Notes: generated from the sequence alone by a model not told the origin. A stretch of 64,000 bases of DNA from Trebonia sp963734665 (GCA_963734665.1 CAVTIR010000008.1:248001-312000), one strand, 5' to 3'. Positions 16,004 to 25,998 are shown, counted from the stretch's first letter. Numbers and translations are program-made.

Positions 16004-17540
16004 ATGTCGGCCCACCTCACATACCTCGAGGCGGTCGTCACTGGTCTCGTCCAGGGCGTGACCGAACTCTTCCCGGTCTCAAGCCTCGGGCATAACGTGC
16101 TGCTCCCGGCGCTGATCGGCGGGAGCTGGGCGAGCGCGCTTAACGTGTCCGCGCCGGGCTCGCCATACCTGGCGTTCATCGTCGGGCTGCACGTGGCGAC
16201 CGCCATCGCGATGATCGCGTTCTTCTGGCGGGACTGGCTGCGGATCGTGCGCGGGTTCTTCACGTCGCTGCGGACGCGGTCGATCACGACCCCGGACGAG
16301 CGGCTGGCCTGGATGATCATCCTGGCGACGATTCCGGTGGGCATCGTGGGCGCGGCGCTGCAGAAGACGTTCACGAGCGTGTTCGCCAAGCCGGAGCTTG
16401 CGGCGGCCTTCTTGGCGGTGAACGGCGTCATCTTGCTGGTCAGTGAGCGGATGCGGCGGGCGCGCGACAACGCGGCCGGTGCTGGCGGTGCTGGCGGGGC
16501 GGTGGCCGCTGCGGCCGGGCCTGGCGGGCCTGGCGGGCCTGGACGGCCCGCGGGCGGGCCGCCGGCGGGCGGCTGGCAGGGCGGCGGGCGCCCGCCCGAC
16601 TGGCAGGGCGGCGGCAGGCCGGGGCCTGAGGGGTACTCGCAGCAGCCAAGGCAGCAGCAGTGGCAGGGACCCGACCCTCGCGACCCTCGCGACCCCCGGT
16701 ACGGGCCGAACGGGAACCCGCAGTACCCGGGAAGCGGGCAGCCTCCGTACGGGCAGCCGCAGCAGCCCCCGTACGGGCAGCCGCAGCAACCCGGCTACGG
16801 GCAGCCGCAGCAACCCGGCTACGGGCAGCCGCAACAGCCCCCGTACGGGCAGCCGCAACAGCCGCAACAGCCCCCCTACGGGCAGCCACAACAGCCCCAG
16901 TACGGGCAGCCGCAGTTCAGGCCGAATCCGCAAGGCGAGCAGCCGCAGTACGGGCAGCCGGCATACGGCCAGCCCCAGTACGGGCAGGATCCGCAGGTCG
17001 GGTATGACCCGCGGGATCCGCGGGCCGCCGCGCGACCAGCGCGACCAGCAGCAGCCGACCGGGCGGCACGGGTACCCGGGCGGGCGGGCGCCCGGCGGGC
17101 GACCCGCAGAGGGCGGCGTCGCGACCGACCCGGCGGTGGCCGCGGACCGGCGGCTGTCCACCATTGGGTACAAGCGAGCGGTCATGATCGGTTCCTTTCA
17201 GATCCTCGCGCTACTGCCCGGCATCAGCCGGGACGGCATCGTCACCGTGGCCGGGATGTGGCGCGGGCTGACCCGGCAGGACGCGCTGCGGTTCTCGTTC
17301 CTGCTGTCCGCGCCGGTGATCCTGGCGGCGGGCGCGCTGAAGGCGAAGGACCTGACCGGGCCGGCGAGCGCCGGCATCCACGGGCCGATTGTCGTCGGCT
17401 CGCTGATCTCCGGGGTCTGCGCCTACCTGTCCATCCGCTTCCTGATGAAGTACTTCGGCGAGGACAAGTCGCTGAATCCGTTCGGGATCTACTGCCTGAT
17501 CGCAGGGCTCGGGTCGCTTGCCTACCTAATACTGAAATAA
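16004..17540 (+). CDS. uppP: Undecaprenyl-diphosphatase (UppP/BacA) with large Q/P/Y/G-rich insert, frameshifted
   Basis: The N-terminal half (16004 to about 16460) has LVQGVTELFPVSSLGH, the first catalytic motif. The C-terminal half (about 17140-17540) has ALLPGISRDGIVTVAG, the PGxSR motif. Normal UppP is about 270 residues and joins these halves by a short loop. Here roughly 220 residues intervene: Gly/Pro-rich, then about nine YGQPQQP-like repeats, in what should be a cytoplasmic loop. The halves are in different frames; the switch falls near 17010-17045. The enzyme recycles undecaprenyl pyrophosphate at the membrane. Whether the frameshift is real, a sequencing error in GC-rich repeats or recoded cannot be decided here. 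Both catalytic motifs are intact, so a functional gene is likely. Confidence 0.8.
16735..16990 (+). repeat. Tandem repeats encoding YGQPQQP units inside uppP
   Basis: A 21-bp unit (TACGGGCAGCCGCAGCAGCC plus one base, with variants) recurs from about 16748 to 16990, encoding PPYGQPQQ/GYGQPQQ/QYGQPQ units. Some units gain or lose a QQP triplet. The array differs between copies by synonymous changes, and its repetitive GC-rich nature invites length change by slippage. Confidence 0.85.
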
Positions 17541-17621
17541 CCTGAAATAAAAGGACACTGGTCCTCGGGAAATCACGGCCCTACCATTGCCGTACTAGCG
17601 TCTCGTCATAGAACGAAGGCG

Positions 17622-17963
17622 ATGGCCATGGGCCGTGCACACCTTCCGCCCGAGCAGGCTGATTCCTGGGGCGAGTTCCACGCGCGGCTTGAACGTGAGC
17701 TGGCCGATCCCGGTCACCCGCTGATACCACTGTGGTGGGGCGTGGCCGGAATGCTGTTCGGGATAGCCCTGATCTGTTGCGGCTACGCGTTCCAGGGCGG
17801 GCGCTGGTGGCTGTGGCTGGGCATGCTCGCGCCGCTCGGTGTCGTGGGCATGATGGCCGCGCGGGCGGTGGAGCGGGCGGACCGCAAGCGGGCCAGGGCG
17901 GCCGAGCTCGCGCGGCTGCAGGACACCTGGCTGGACCACCTGCAGCGCTGGCCGACGCTGTAG
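17622..17963 (+). CDS. Small membrane protein, unknown function
   Basis: 113 residues (start ATG 17622 or 17628). A soluble N-terminus (DSWGEFHARLERELADPGHP) is followed by two membrane helices (about 38-57 and 61-81) and a basic helical tail (AVERADRKRARAAELARLQD) ending in WLDHLQRW. Similar two-helix proteins are common in actinobacteria but uncharacterised. It is convergent with the acyltransferase gene, whose stop is ten bases away. Confidence 0.7.
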   Translation: MAMGRAHLPPEQADSWGEFHARLERELADPGHPLIPLWWGVAGMLFGIALICCGYAFQGGRWWLWLGMLAPLGVVGMMAARAVERADRKRARAAELARLQDTWLDHLQRWPTL

Positions 17964-17972
17964 CGGGGCCTG

Positions 17973-19049
17973 TTACGTCGTCGGGGACGACCAGGCCGGA
18001 CTCGTAGGCGATGACGAGGGATTCTCATCCGTGATCCAGGCGTCGATGCGCTCCCACCAGTCGTAGAGCCAGGTGACCTGGGTGTCGCGGCTCGCCGAGC
18101 GGGGGACGCTGGCCGCGGGCACGCGCCACCAGCGGGCGCGGATCTCCATATCGGTCAGCAGGCTGCGCCAGACGTCACCGACGCTGACCAGGCGGTCCAG
18201 TCCGGTGTGCGCCACGAAGATGACGTCCGCTCGCGGGCAGGCCGTGATCGCGGCGAGCGCGCCGGCGGCGTGCGGCGGGAGGACGTTGGGCATTGCGGCC
18301 GCGCGTTCGGCCAGGTCGGGACGGCCTCGGCGGCGGAGGCGGTCGATGGCCCTGCGCCAGCGGACCGGCGTCCAGTTGCCGCCTTCCGGGAAGACGACCA
18401 GGGCGCTGCGCTGGCTCATGCCAGCCGCGAGGCGCCTGATCTGCTCGGTGTGCTGCCTGGAGCCTGCCGCTTTGCCAGCCTTCGCGGTGCGGCGCAGGAA
18501 CGCGTTGGGGAGGCGGTTGGCCAGGATGTCCACACTCGGGTCTAGCTGCAGCGTGGCCTTCATCACGACGCGGGGGCGTCGCTCGCACACGCTGAGCAGG
18601 TGGTGGATAAGCAGCAGCGAGTCACCGGGGCCCGCGTGACGGCTGAGCACGATGAGCGGGCGGTCGGTCGGCGGGCCCAGTTCTCGCGGGCCGGTTACCG
18701 TCACGCGCAGCCCGCACGCGCGGCAAGCGGCCCGGTAGATCAGGTCGAGGAACCACCGCATGACCCCGTAGTGACGGGCCTGGTACGGCTCGGTGTCCAG
18801 GCGGCCGCCGAACCCGCTCACGATCCACAGGCAGAGGAAGACGATCAGCGCGGCGGTCTCCCCCGCCGACCAGGCCAGCCCTAGCCAGGCCACCCGCAGG
18901 AAGCGCGACCGGCGCACGCGTCCACGCCTTATCAGGCTGAAGGCGGCGGTGAGCAGGGCGGCCGGCGGGGTCAGCGCGGCCAGGGCGACGGCGATCACGA
19001 CGACAAGCGGTACCAGGAGCAGGCGGCGGATCGGCGTGGGCGGCAGCAT
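17973..19049 (-). CDS. Lysophospholipid/glycerol-phosphate acyltransferase (PlsC-like)
   Basis: 358 residues. One or two N-terminal membrane helices (about 8-38, 58-77) precede a PlsC domain with the catalytic HX4D motif SRHAGPGDSLLL and the substrate motif VVFPEGGNWTP. It would transfer an acyl group to a lysophospholipid or related acceptor at the inner membrane. It lies downstream of and on the same strand as the patatin-like gene (20-bp gap), which suggests a phospholipid-remodelling pair: one enzyme removes and one adds acyl chains. The Ser/Pro-rich C-terminal tail is not conserved. Confidence 0.85.
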   Translation of the reverse strand: MLPPTPIRRLLLVPLVVVIAVALAALTPPAALLTAAFSLIRRGRVRRSRFLRVAWLGLAWSAGETAALIVFLCLWIVSGFGGRLDTEPYQARHYGVMRWFLDLIYRAACRACGLRVTVTGPRELGPPTDRPLIVLSRHAGPGDSLLLIHHLLSVCERRPRVVMKATLQLDPSVDILANRLPNAFLRRTAKAGKAAGSRQHTEQIRRLAAGMSQRSALVVFPEGGNWTPVRWRRAIDRLRRRGRPDLAERAAAMPNVLPPHAAGALAAITACPRADVIFVAHTGLDRLVSVGDVWRSLLTDMEIRARWWRVPAASVPRSASRDTQVTWLYDWWERIDAWITDENPSSSPTSPAWSSPTT

Positions 19050-19069
19050 CGGCGGCTCCCCGTGGACGG

Positions 19070-19897
19070 TCAGCGCCGCCCGGCCACCTGGGCCAGGTAG
19101 CTCGCCGACGCCGCATAGGAACGGTCAATACTGCTACTTACCTGTTTTCGGCCGCGGTAACGGAATTGGCGCAGCCCGGGAGGCAACTGCTCGCCGCCGG
19201 TGGGCAGGACATGGACCCGAACGCCAGGCGGGAGCGCCGACATTTCCTCGTGGAAGCGGTGCCTGCGTGCGATCTCGAAAGCGACGAGGCCAACCTCCCA
19301 GGGCCGCGTCGGAACGGGAAGCGAACTCTCGATCCGGCCGACGTGTAGCACGTAGACGGTGGTTGCGCCGAGCGCCACCGCGCGGCCGACGGGGATGGAG
19401 TCGACGAGGCCGCCGTCGAAGTAGTGGGCACCGTCGATCTCGACCGGAGGCAGCAGGCCAGGAACCGCGCACGACGCCATGACCGCCGGGATGAGCGGGC
19501 CGCTGCTGAACCATCGCGCCGTCGCGTTCTCGATGCTGGCCGCGACGCAGTGGAACGGCAGCGTCAGGTCCGTGAAGTCCCTGGCTGGGAGCTTGTCGCC
19601 GAGGAGCCTGTGCAGCGGCTCGATGGCGTGCAGGTGGGTGCCAGAGCGGGCCAGCCGGACCGCCCGGCCCAGGAGAGGCTCGCTGAACACCAGGCCCAGG
19701 GACTCGCCGCGCCACAGGTCGCCCAGCCGTTCGGCCGCCCGGTCCGGGTCGGCGGCGACGAAAGCACCGTTCACCGCCCCGATAGAGGTGCCGACAACGA
19801 TATCGGGCCGGACCCCGGCTTCGCGCAGCGCGCGCAGCATGCCGACCTCGAGCGAGCCGAGCAGCCCGCCGCCGCCGAGTACGTATGCGGTTGTCAC
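19070..19897 (-). CDS. Patatin-like phospholipase
   Basis: 275 residues with the full patatin catalytic set. The oxyanion-hole glycines are VLGGGGLLGSLEVG (residues 6-19), the nucleophile elbow is VVGTSIGAVNGAF (Ser38), and the catalytic Asp is in HYFDGGLVDSIP. It hydrolyses acyl esters of phospholipids or neutral lipids. There is no signal peptide, so it is cytosolic or membrane-peripheral. First gene of a likely two-gene operon with the acyltransferase. Confidence 0.92.
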   Translation of the reverse strand: MTTAYVLGGGGLLGSLEVGMLRALREAGVRPDIVVGTSIGAVNGAFVAADPDRAAERLGDLWRGESLGLVFSEPLLGRAVRLARSGTHLHAIEPLHRLLGDKLPARDFTDLTLPFHCVAASIENATARWFSSGPLIPAVMASCAVPGLLPPVEIDGAHYFDGGLVDSIPVGRAVALGATTVYVLHVGRIESSLPVPTRPWEVGLVAFEIARRHRFHEEMSALPPGVRVHVLPTGGEQLPPGLRQFRYRGRKQVSSSIDRSYAASASYLAQVAGRR

Positions 19898-19965
19898 CTA
19901 CCCCAGGCTAACCCGTAGCGCTCTCAGGGCAATCGGTAGGCGTGGCCAGACCTGGAGGCGGCGCG

Positions 19966-21252
19966 TCAGGCGGGATCGCGGGCGAGGTCCGCGATCAGGC
20001 CGTCGGCGACGGATTCCTCGTAGACGGCACGGCCGTGTGCTGTCATCAGGTCAGCCAGGACCGGGTCCCACGGAGTTGGCTGACGGGTTCCGGCGAGAGG
20101 AACGCCCTCTTCGCCGACGGCATTCTCGTAATCAGCGGCACCGAAGCGCCACGGGTGCGCGCCGTGCCTGGTGATGATGCCGGTGGCGATGGTGATGCCT
20201 GGCCAGTCGAAGTCGCCGTGGTAGCTGAGCTCGCCGCCGGCCTTCGTGATCGCGCCGGCGAGCCGGTGGAACGCGGTGGACGGCTGGCCCTCGGTGCAGA
20301 CGAGCGGCTGCGCGTCCGCGCCAAGCTCGGCGGCGGCGCGGCGCAGGACGGCTGGGTTCTCGCAGGCGTTGACGTGTACGCGGAGTGGCACGGTGATCGG
20401 CAGCGTGACTAGCTGGTGAAGGGTGACGTAGAACGGGGTGCCGTGCGCCTTCGCCGAGGTGAGCCACTCCCCAAGCCCGTCGCCTGCCGCGGGCAGGTTC
20501 AGCACCAGGACCCGGCTGGCCAGGTCGTCGACGATGACCCCGTTGCGGTCCCACAGGTCGCGGCGTTCCTCGGTCGTCTTCGGCCGGTCCGCGACCAGGC
20601 GGAAGGCGAGCGCGCGCAGCACGAGCGTCCCGAGGGCGGTCCCGTGGTTGAGCGCCTTGGTGTCCCCGGTGATCGTCGCCGCGAGCTCGGCCAGCTGGAC
20701 GGGGGCTGCCTTCAGCTCGTTGCGCCGCTCGACCCACTCAAGCACGCGGGCCGCCTGCCGTACCTGGTCGGCCTCGCCCGCGTTGACCAGCCTGGTCAGG
20801 GTCCCGTCTGCGGCGAGATCCGCCAGCCACGCCTGAAACCAGGCTCGTGCCTTGAGAAAGGAATCCTCAGCCGAACGGATGGCGGCTTCGCGTCCCGCCG
20901 CAAGCCGCTGCCGCTCGGCCGGGCGGTCCTTGAGCGGTGGGCCAAGGCGTTCGAGCAGCCATGCGAGGCCGTGTCCAGTTGCCTCCCGGATGGCCTGGTC
21001 GAAGTCGGCGAGCCGCACCGTCAGGACGCTTACGCCCTCGGGGCGGTACTGCCCGGTGATCCCGATGATCGCGCGCCGTTCCTTGTCGTCGGGGGTCTTG
21101 ACCGTGACCGTACGGGTCAGGTCGCCGCCGGTGCGCTCAAGCGAGCGCCGGGCCGCGTCGAGAAGGCGCGTGTAGTCGGGGCCGGCGTACCGTTTCTCGG
21201 CGGCGGCGTCCCGGGCATCCTTCACGTCTGCGGCGGCGTCCTCGTGCGGCAT
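19966..21252 (-). CDS. jetD: JetD-like Wadjet type II nuclease subunit (TIGR02679: DUF3323 + DUF2399), separated from its operon
   Basis: 428 residues from the ATG at 21252; the open frame further upstream is not conserved. The N-terminal DUF3323 part includes ERRAIIGITGQYRPEGVSVL and ALNHGTALGTLVLRALA, then LWDRNGVIVDDLASRVLVLN. The C-terminal DUF2399 Toprim-like part has CENPAVLRRAA (Glu about 298), PLVCTEGQPS and SYHGDFDWPGI (Asp347, Asp349), the expected metal-binding residues. In other genomes this family is the fourth gene after DUF2397, DUF2398 and the TIGR02680 ATPase and cuts plasmid DNA for the complex. Here those three lie at 38.2-46.1 kb, so this copy is displaced by about 17 kb. 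Active-site residues look intact. Confidence 0.88.
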   Translation of the reverse strand: MPHEDAAADVKDARDAAAEKRYAGPDYTRLLDAARRSLERTGGDLTRTVTVKTPDDKERRAIIGITGQYRPEGVSVLTVRLADFDQAIREATGHGLAWLLERLGPPLKDRPAERQRLAAGREAAIRSAEDSFLKARAWFQAWLADLAADGTLTRLVNAGEADQVRQAARVLEWVERRNELKAAPVQLAELAATITGDTKALNHGTALGTLVLRALAFRLVADRPKTTEERRDLWDRNGVIVDDLASRVLVLNLPAAGDGLGEWLTSAKAHGTPFYVTLHQLVTLPITVPLRVHVNACENPAVLRRAAAELGADAQPLVCTEGQPSTAFHRLAGAITKAGGELSYHGDFDWPGITIATGIITRHGAHPWRFGAADYENAVGEEGVPLAGTRQPTPWDPVLADLMTAHGRAVYEESVADGLIADLARDPA

Positions 21253-21617
21253 CCGGTGGGGCCCCCATCTCCCGGCGCGATGTCTCCTGACATTGCACCA
21301 TACGAAAAGCCGGCACGAAGCGCCGCCACTCCGGCGTAGACCGTGCGATTCGCTCCGCTCAGCGCGGGCGTCACCGCGTTGTCGCTGGCAGCAGCAGTCC
21401 GCCCGCGTAACGGAGGCCGCTTTCCTCAGGGCTCGCGCAACGGAAGTCGCGCTCCGCCCGTTTTGCGCAGCGGCAATTATTAAGTGAATTCCGCTGAAGG
21501 GAACGATTTGCACCGCATGAACGAAAGGATCGCTTGGCGCCTGATCTTTCTTTACGCCGGGTGCGGAATTTACACGTTATCTTCCGGGCCGAGGCCGGGG
21601 CGGGTAATCCGCGGTGT
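21253..21617. other. Intergenic stretch, no gene seen
   Basis: This region separates the orphan JetD from the large regulator; both are transcribed leftward. It is less GC-rich near 21470-21590. It should hold the jetD promoter at its left edge; no coding frame with a domain, RNA gene or clear repeat is visible. Confidence 0.5.
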
Positions 21618-24500
21618 TTAGAAGTAGTCGTGGGTGCGGGCTAGGGCCAGCGCTTCCGTTAGACGCTGCGCTGTCTGTGCCGGATCGCCCTGGTCCCAGG
21701 ACTCGCAGGCATCGGCGAGTGCCGCGGTCAGGTCGTCGGGGAGCAGTTGCTGAGACGGGTCGATGATCCGGCGAGCAGCGGCGACAGCCTCTGCGGTAGC
21801 CCCGGCGGCCAGGCGGAGGGCGAGCAGCGGGAACAGGTAGATCCACCGGTGCATCGCGCCCGGGCCCACGTTCGTCAGGTTAAGAGACTCGATCTCGGCG
21901 GCTAGCCTCAGGACCTCATCCGAGCGGCCGTCCTGCCAGGCTAGCCAGGCCGCGACGGACATGTTGGCCGCGATGCGGTCGTCAAATTTCGCGCCAGCCT
22001 CCCTGGCCGCCTCGAACGCCCGCGGGAGCAAGGCGCGCACCGCCTGTGCGTCATGCCGGCGCATGGCGGTCACGGTGAGGGTCGACAGGGCAAGGTCGCG
22101 CAGGTGGGTCTCGCCTATGCGCTCGGCCAAGATCAGGGCCCTGGTCAGCTCTTCAGCAGCGGCGGCCAGGTCACCGCGCAGCCACAGCGCCCAACCGAGG
22201 AGGTCCGCGGCGTAACCGACGTCCTTGTCGCTGTCTTCGCCGGGGTGCTCGGCCGCCGCGACGGCGGCACGCAGGTTCGTGATGTCCTGCTCGTCAACGC
22301 GCAGCCGGTTCCGCTGCAGCTTCTGCATCGTCCAGAAGCGGTAGAAGGCCGTCTTTCTCGCCGGCGTGCCGTGGGCCTCAAGGACCGGTCTGGCCTGTTC
22401 GAGCACGGCGAGGGCGAGGTCGGGCTCGAAGCACCACAAGTGCAGGCTGGCCCGGCCGTCGATCATGAGCTCAAGCCACTGGCCGGTAGCCGCGTCATCG
22501 GTCGCGTCGGCTCGGCCCGCACCGGCACCGGCACCGAGCAGTGCCTCAGCGGCGTCGAAGGCAGCGGCCGCCTCCGCAAAGCGGGACTCGCCCATCTCCA
22601 GCCGACCGAGGCGGGTGTGCAGGTGCGCCCGCAGCGCCAGGTCGAGTGAGCGAGGGCCCGCGTTTGCCAGGCGCAGCGCCGCGTGGAAGGCGGCCCTGGC
22701 CTCATCGTGGCGTGCGGTGCGCCAGAGCACGTTGGCGAGCTTGGCATGGAGCCGGACGCTGGCCTCCGCCATCTCATCGCCCGCGCGTTCCGTCACGGCG
22801 AGGGCCTCGCGGAACGACGCGATCGCCTCGTCGTTGGCGAAGGCGTCGGTGGCGTGGTCGGCGGCCAGTTCCAGGTAGTGCAGCGCGCGGTCGGCGTTCT
22901 CGGCCGTCGCGTAGTGCCTGCCGAGGATCGCGGCGACCTCGGGCAGCCGGCCGCTCGCCGCGGCCTCAAGGGCGCGGGCGGCGCGGGCGTGCAGGTCGCG
23001 CCGCTCGGCGCGCAGCAGCGCCAGGTAGGTGGCCTCCTGGATGAGCGCGTGCCGGAACCTGAAGACGGGCCCCCTGCTCGCGTGCGGCTCAGGGTGCACC
23101 ATGTCGCTTGCGCGCAGTTCGTCGAGGACCGGGACGAGCGCGGCCGGCGTCGCGCCGAGCGTCGCGGCGAGCACGTCCGCGGTGAACTCGGTGCCGAGGA
23201 CCGCCGCGGCGCGGATCGCGTCTGCCGCTGGCTGGCTGAGCCGGTCCACGCGGGAACGGACGAGCCGCTCAAGCAGCCCAGGCAGGACCTGGAGCTGGGC
23301 CGGGTCCGCCGGGGTGCGCAGCCGCCACACCCCCTGTTCCCTGACGAGGACTCCGGTTTCCAGCATCTCTGCTAGGCGCTCTTCGAGGAACAGCGGGTTG
23401 CCGTCGGCGTTCGCGAGCACCGCGCTGAGTACGTTGGCGTCGCTGACCTGGCCGAGCAGCGACGTGGCGAGTGCCCGCGCCGCGACTGTGGCGAGCGGGC
23501 GGAGCCTGATCTCGCGGGCGGACGGTGCAGGCAGCGCCGCGCCGGTCAAGCCGACTGCGTTGGCCGCGGCCGCGCCGGGCCTGCTGGTGGCGAGCAGCAG
23601 CAGGGAACGGCCCTCGGTCAGCTCGGTCAGCTCGGCCGTCAGGCGCAGCGACGTCGGGTCGGCCCAGTGCAGGTCTTCGAGGACGAGCACGGCAGGCCCG
23701 ACCGCGACGAACCGGGACACCAGGGCGCGCATCGCGGCGAAGACCTGCCGGTGCAGCTCTTCGGGGGCGATCCGGCCGCGTGCCGCTGCGTGGGTTCCTG
23801 GCAGGCCCATGAGGTGCGCGAGAGGCGCAAGGAGGTTCGTGTTGCCCATCAGGCGGGTGAGAGCGTCCGACAGGGCCAGCCTGAGGGCGGCCGCCGGCTG
23901 ATCGAGCGCCAGGCCCAGCCAGCTCGCGAGCAGCTGCCGGTACAGCGCGTAGGGGGTGGCGGAGGCGTAGGAAACGCCCCGGCCCTCCAGCCAGAGCGGG
24001 CACCGCCCGCTGCCCGCGCCGACCCAGGCGATGAACCGCTTGCGGGACTCCTGCACCAGGCGGGTCTTGCCGATCCCCGGCTCGCCAGTGAGCAGGACGA
24101 ACTGGCCGCGGCCGACGACGGTGGCGCGCAGCGCCGTGTCAAGGAGCCGCAACTCCGCCTGGCGGCCCACCATGGGCGCGCGACCGCCCAGCCGCGGCCT
24201 TCGCTCCACCGCGGTCGCGAGCGGCCCGTCCAGGTAGCTGGCGATCAGCGGCCTGGCGCCCGGGGTGAGGGTCACCCCTTCACGCGTGCCCCAGCTGAAC
24301 AGGTGCGCCGTGGCGGCGTGAGTCGCCGGGCCGACGAGGACAGATCCGGGTCGAGCGGCGGCTTGCAGCGCCGCGGCCGCGCTGACCACGTCGCCGAGCG
24401 CGGCATACTCGACCCTCGCCCCGCCGCCGATCGGGCCGACGAGAGCCGGGCCCGACTCGACGCCGATCCGCAGGCCCAGGCGCCCGGTCGCGCCGACGGC
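21618..24500 (-). CDS. BTAD/cyclase/AAA/TPR regulator, 3' part after frameshift
   Basis: The frame carries the end of a class III nucleotide-cyclase-like domain (LGLRIGVESGPALVGPIGGG, AALGDVVSAAAALQ) and a STAND/AAA ATPase with Walker A LLTGEPGIGKTRLVQE and Walker B VLVLEDLHWADPTS. About 450 residues of TPR-like helices follow, ending in LARTHDYF. It continues the N-terminal piece at 24500-25753 in a different frame. Together they would make about 1,370 residues, the size of actinobacterial multidomain regulators that read out a ligand through TPRs. No C-terminal LuxR HTH is present, so DNA binding would come from the N-terminal BTAD/OmpR-like part. Confidence 0.8.
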   Translation of the reverse strand, partial: AVGATGRLGLRIGVESGPALVGPIGGGARVEYAALGDVVSAAAALQAAARPGSVLVGPATHAATAHLFSWGTREGVTLTPGARPLIASYLDGPLATAVERRPRLGGRAPMVGRQAELRLLDTALRATVVGRGQFVLLTGEPGIGKTRLVQESRKRFIAWVGAGSGRCPLWLEGRGVSYASATPYALYRQLLASWLGLALDQPAAALRLALSDALTRLMGNTNLLAPLAHLMGLPGTHAAARGRIAPEELHRQVFAAMRALVSRFVAVGPAVLVLEDLHWADPTSLRLTAELTELTEGRSLLLLATSRPGAAAANAVGLTGAALPAPSAREIRLRPLATVAARALATSLLGQVSDANVLSAVLANADGNPLFLEERLAEMLETGVLVREQGVWRLRTPADPAQLQVLPGLLERLVRSRVDRLSQPAADAIRAAAVLGTEFTADVLAATLGATPAALVPVLDELRASDMVHPEPHASRGPVFRFRHALIQEATYLALLRAERRDLHARAARALEAAASGRLPEVAAILGRHYATAENADRALHYLELAADHATDAFANDEAIASFREALAVTERAGDEMAEASVRLHAKLANVLWRTARHDEARAAFHAALRLANAGPRSLDLALRAHLHTRLGRLEMGESRFAEAAAAFDAAEALLGAGAGAGRADATDDAATGQWLELMIDGRASLHLWCFEPDLALAVLEQARPVLEAHGTPARKTAFYRFWTMQKLQRNRLRVDEQDITNLRAAVAAAEHPGEDSDKDVGYAADLLGWALWLRGDLAAAAEELTRALILAERIGETHLRDLALSTLTVTAMRRHDAQAVRALLPRAFEAAREAGAKFDDRIAANMSVAAWLAWQDGRSDEVLRLAAEIESLNLTNVGPGAMHRWIYLFPLLALRLAAGATAEAVAAARRIIDPSQQLLPDDLTAALADACESWDQGDPAQTAQRLTEALALARTHDYF

Positions 24501-25753
24501 CGGCGGCCGGCCACGGGCGCGCCCACAGCGGGCAAGCCAGCGATGGTCGCATCAGCGAGGAGCGAGCTGGTGCTGTCCCAGCCGACGTTGGCCGCGGCAG
24601 CGGATATGGCCCGGTAGGCAGCGCGGACCGCCCGTTCGGGATCGTCCTCATGTGCCTCGGGCGCGCCGAACATCGCCTGCAGCCCTCGGCCGGACACCGA
24701 GGTGACCGTCCCGCCCAGTGCCTCGACTTCGGCGATCACTGCCGCAAGCGAGCCGCCGACGAGGTCGCGGAGCGCTTCGAGGCCGAGCGTGCCCGCCAGG
24801 CCGGCCGGGGCGGCCACCTCGGCGAAGAGCACCGTCACCGGGCGGCGCTCCTCGCGCGGCGAGCTGGCCTGCGCGGCAGGCGCAACAGGGAGCCGCACCG
24901 GGGACGCCGGTGATGCCGCTGGCGACGGGGGTACCCGGGATGCCGGGGCCGCTGGAGGCAGCGCCTGCGCAGCGGGCGCGGCGATGGCCGACGCGTAGAT
25001 CCGTTCGAGCGACGGGGAAATCCGCAAGCCAAGCTGTTCCAGGGCCGCGCGGCAGCGCTCGAAGACACGGGCGGCCTGCTCCGGCCGCCCGTGGGCGAGG
25101 GAGAGGCAGATGAGGGCGCCGGCCGCTTCCTCGCAGGCGGGGTCATGATCGAGGCAGGCGAGCCAGGCGGCCGCCACGTCGTCGGGGCCGGACCGGCCCG
25201 CGCCCTTCGCCCGGTCCATGGCCAGGACGAGCCTTGATTCCTGGCGAAGCCCGTTAAGCCGGTCCCTGGCGCGGTCCGCCCAGTCGGCGTACGGCTCGCC
25301 GGGGAGGAGTTCGGTGTCGTCCTCGAGGGCGGCGGCGAGGGCGTCGTCCCTCGCCTGGCTGGGCGGCATCGCGAGTCCGGCGTGCAGCGCGGCTGCCAGG
25401 TCATCGGCGTCAACCGCGATGCCGGGTGCCAGCCAGAGGTGCGTGAGGTCGGCGCCGAGCAGCGCGGTGCCTGGCTCGCCGAGCTCCGCGAGCGCGGTGC
25501 GGGCCATGGACAGCGCCTTGGACAGCGAGCGGGCGGCCGCGCGCGGTTCCAGGCGCGGGAACAGCTCCTCGCAGGCCAGGTCACGGCTTACCCGGTGGCC
25601 AGGGCTCACCAGGAGCAGTGCGCAGAGCCGCCGGGCACTCGGGCGCGGCCACGGTCCCGCTGCCCGGTCGCCCGCCGTGATGACCAGCTGGCCGAGCAGC
25701 CTGACCCGGACCGCCTGCCCGGCCGGTGCGTCCTGTGTGATTCCCGCCACCAC
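24500..25753 (-). CDS. BTAD/SARP-like regulator, 5' part before frameshift
   Basis: It starts MVAGITQ at 25753. The first 90 residues (VRVRLLGQLVITAGDR, RPSARRLCALLLVSPGHRVSRD) form the OmpR-like winged helix of SARP proteins. The BTAD domain follows (ARDRLNGLRQESRLVLA to RVFERCRAALEQLGLRISP), then a Pro/Ala linker and the start of a cyclase-like domain (RRPVTVLFAEVAAPAGLAG, SVSGRGLQAMFGAPE). Conservation stops near AGLPAVGAPVAG and resumes in another frame (VGATGRLGLRIG), so a one- or two-base indel lies at about 24495-24515. The cyclase metal-binding Asp after LF appears as LFAEV, so catalysis is doubtful. Confidence 0.78.
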
Positions 25754-25998
25754 GCCTCCATTATCGCGGGGCAGTCGGACATTCTCGGAGCGCTTTTTCT
25801 GGGGCGGACCTCAGGCCCTTGCCCCTCCGCTAACCGGAGATCCGAGGCTCAAGGCACGACCAGCCTGAGCACGCCAAGCCGCACCGAGAGCACCGGGCAT
25901 GTTATTCCCGCTGGCGTGGACGGGCGGGGCGGGCGCGCGGCGGCGGGAACACCGCGGGAACAGCGCATTCCTAACGTGTGTTTCGGGAGGTAGGAACG

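Noticed and set aside
16735..16990. CRISPR or IS-related repeats
   Set aside because: They are in-frame protein repeats (YGQPQQP) within uppP.
16443..17010. Separate Ser/Arg/Gly-rich protein in the second frame of the uppP repeat
   Set aside because: It is the repeat array read out of frame; only its 3' part (after about 17140) is the genuine UppP C-terminus.
21253..21513. N-terminal extension of the orphan JetD
   Set aside because: Low similarity to the family; conserved sequence starts after the ATG at 21252.
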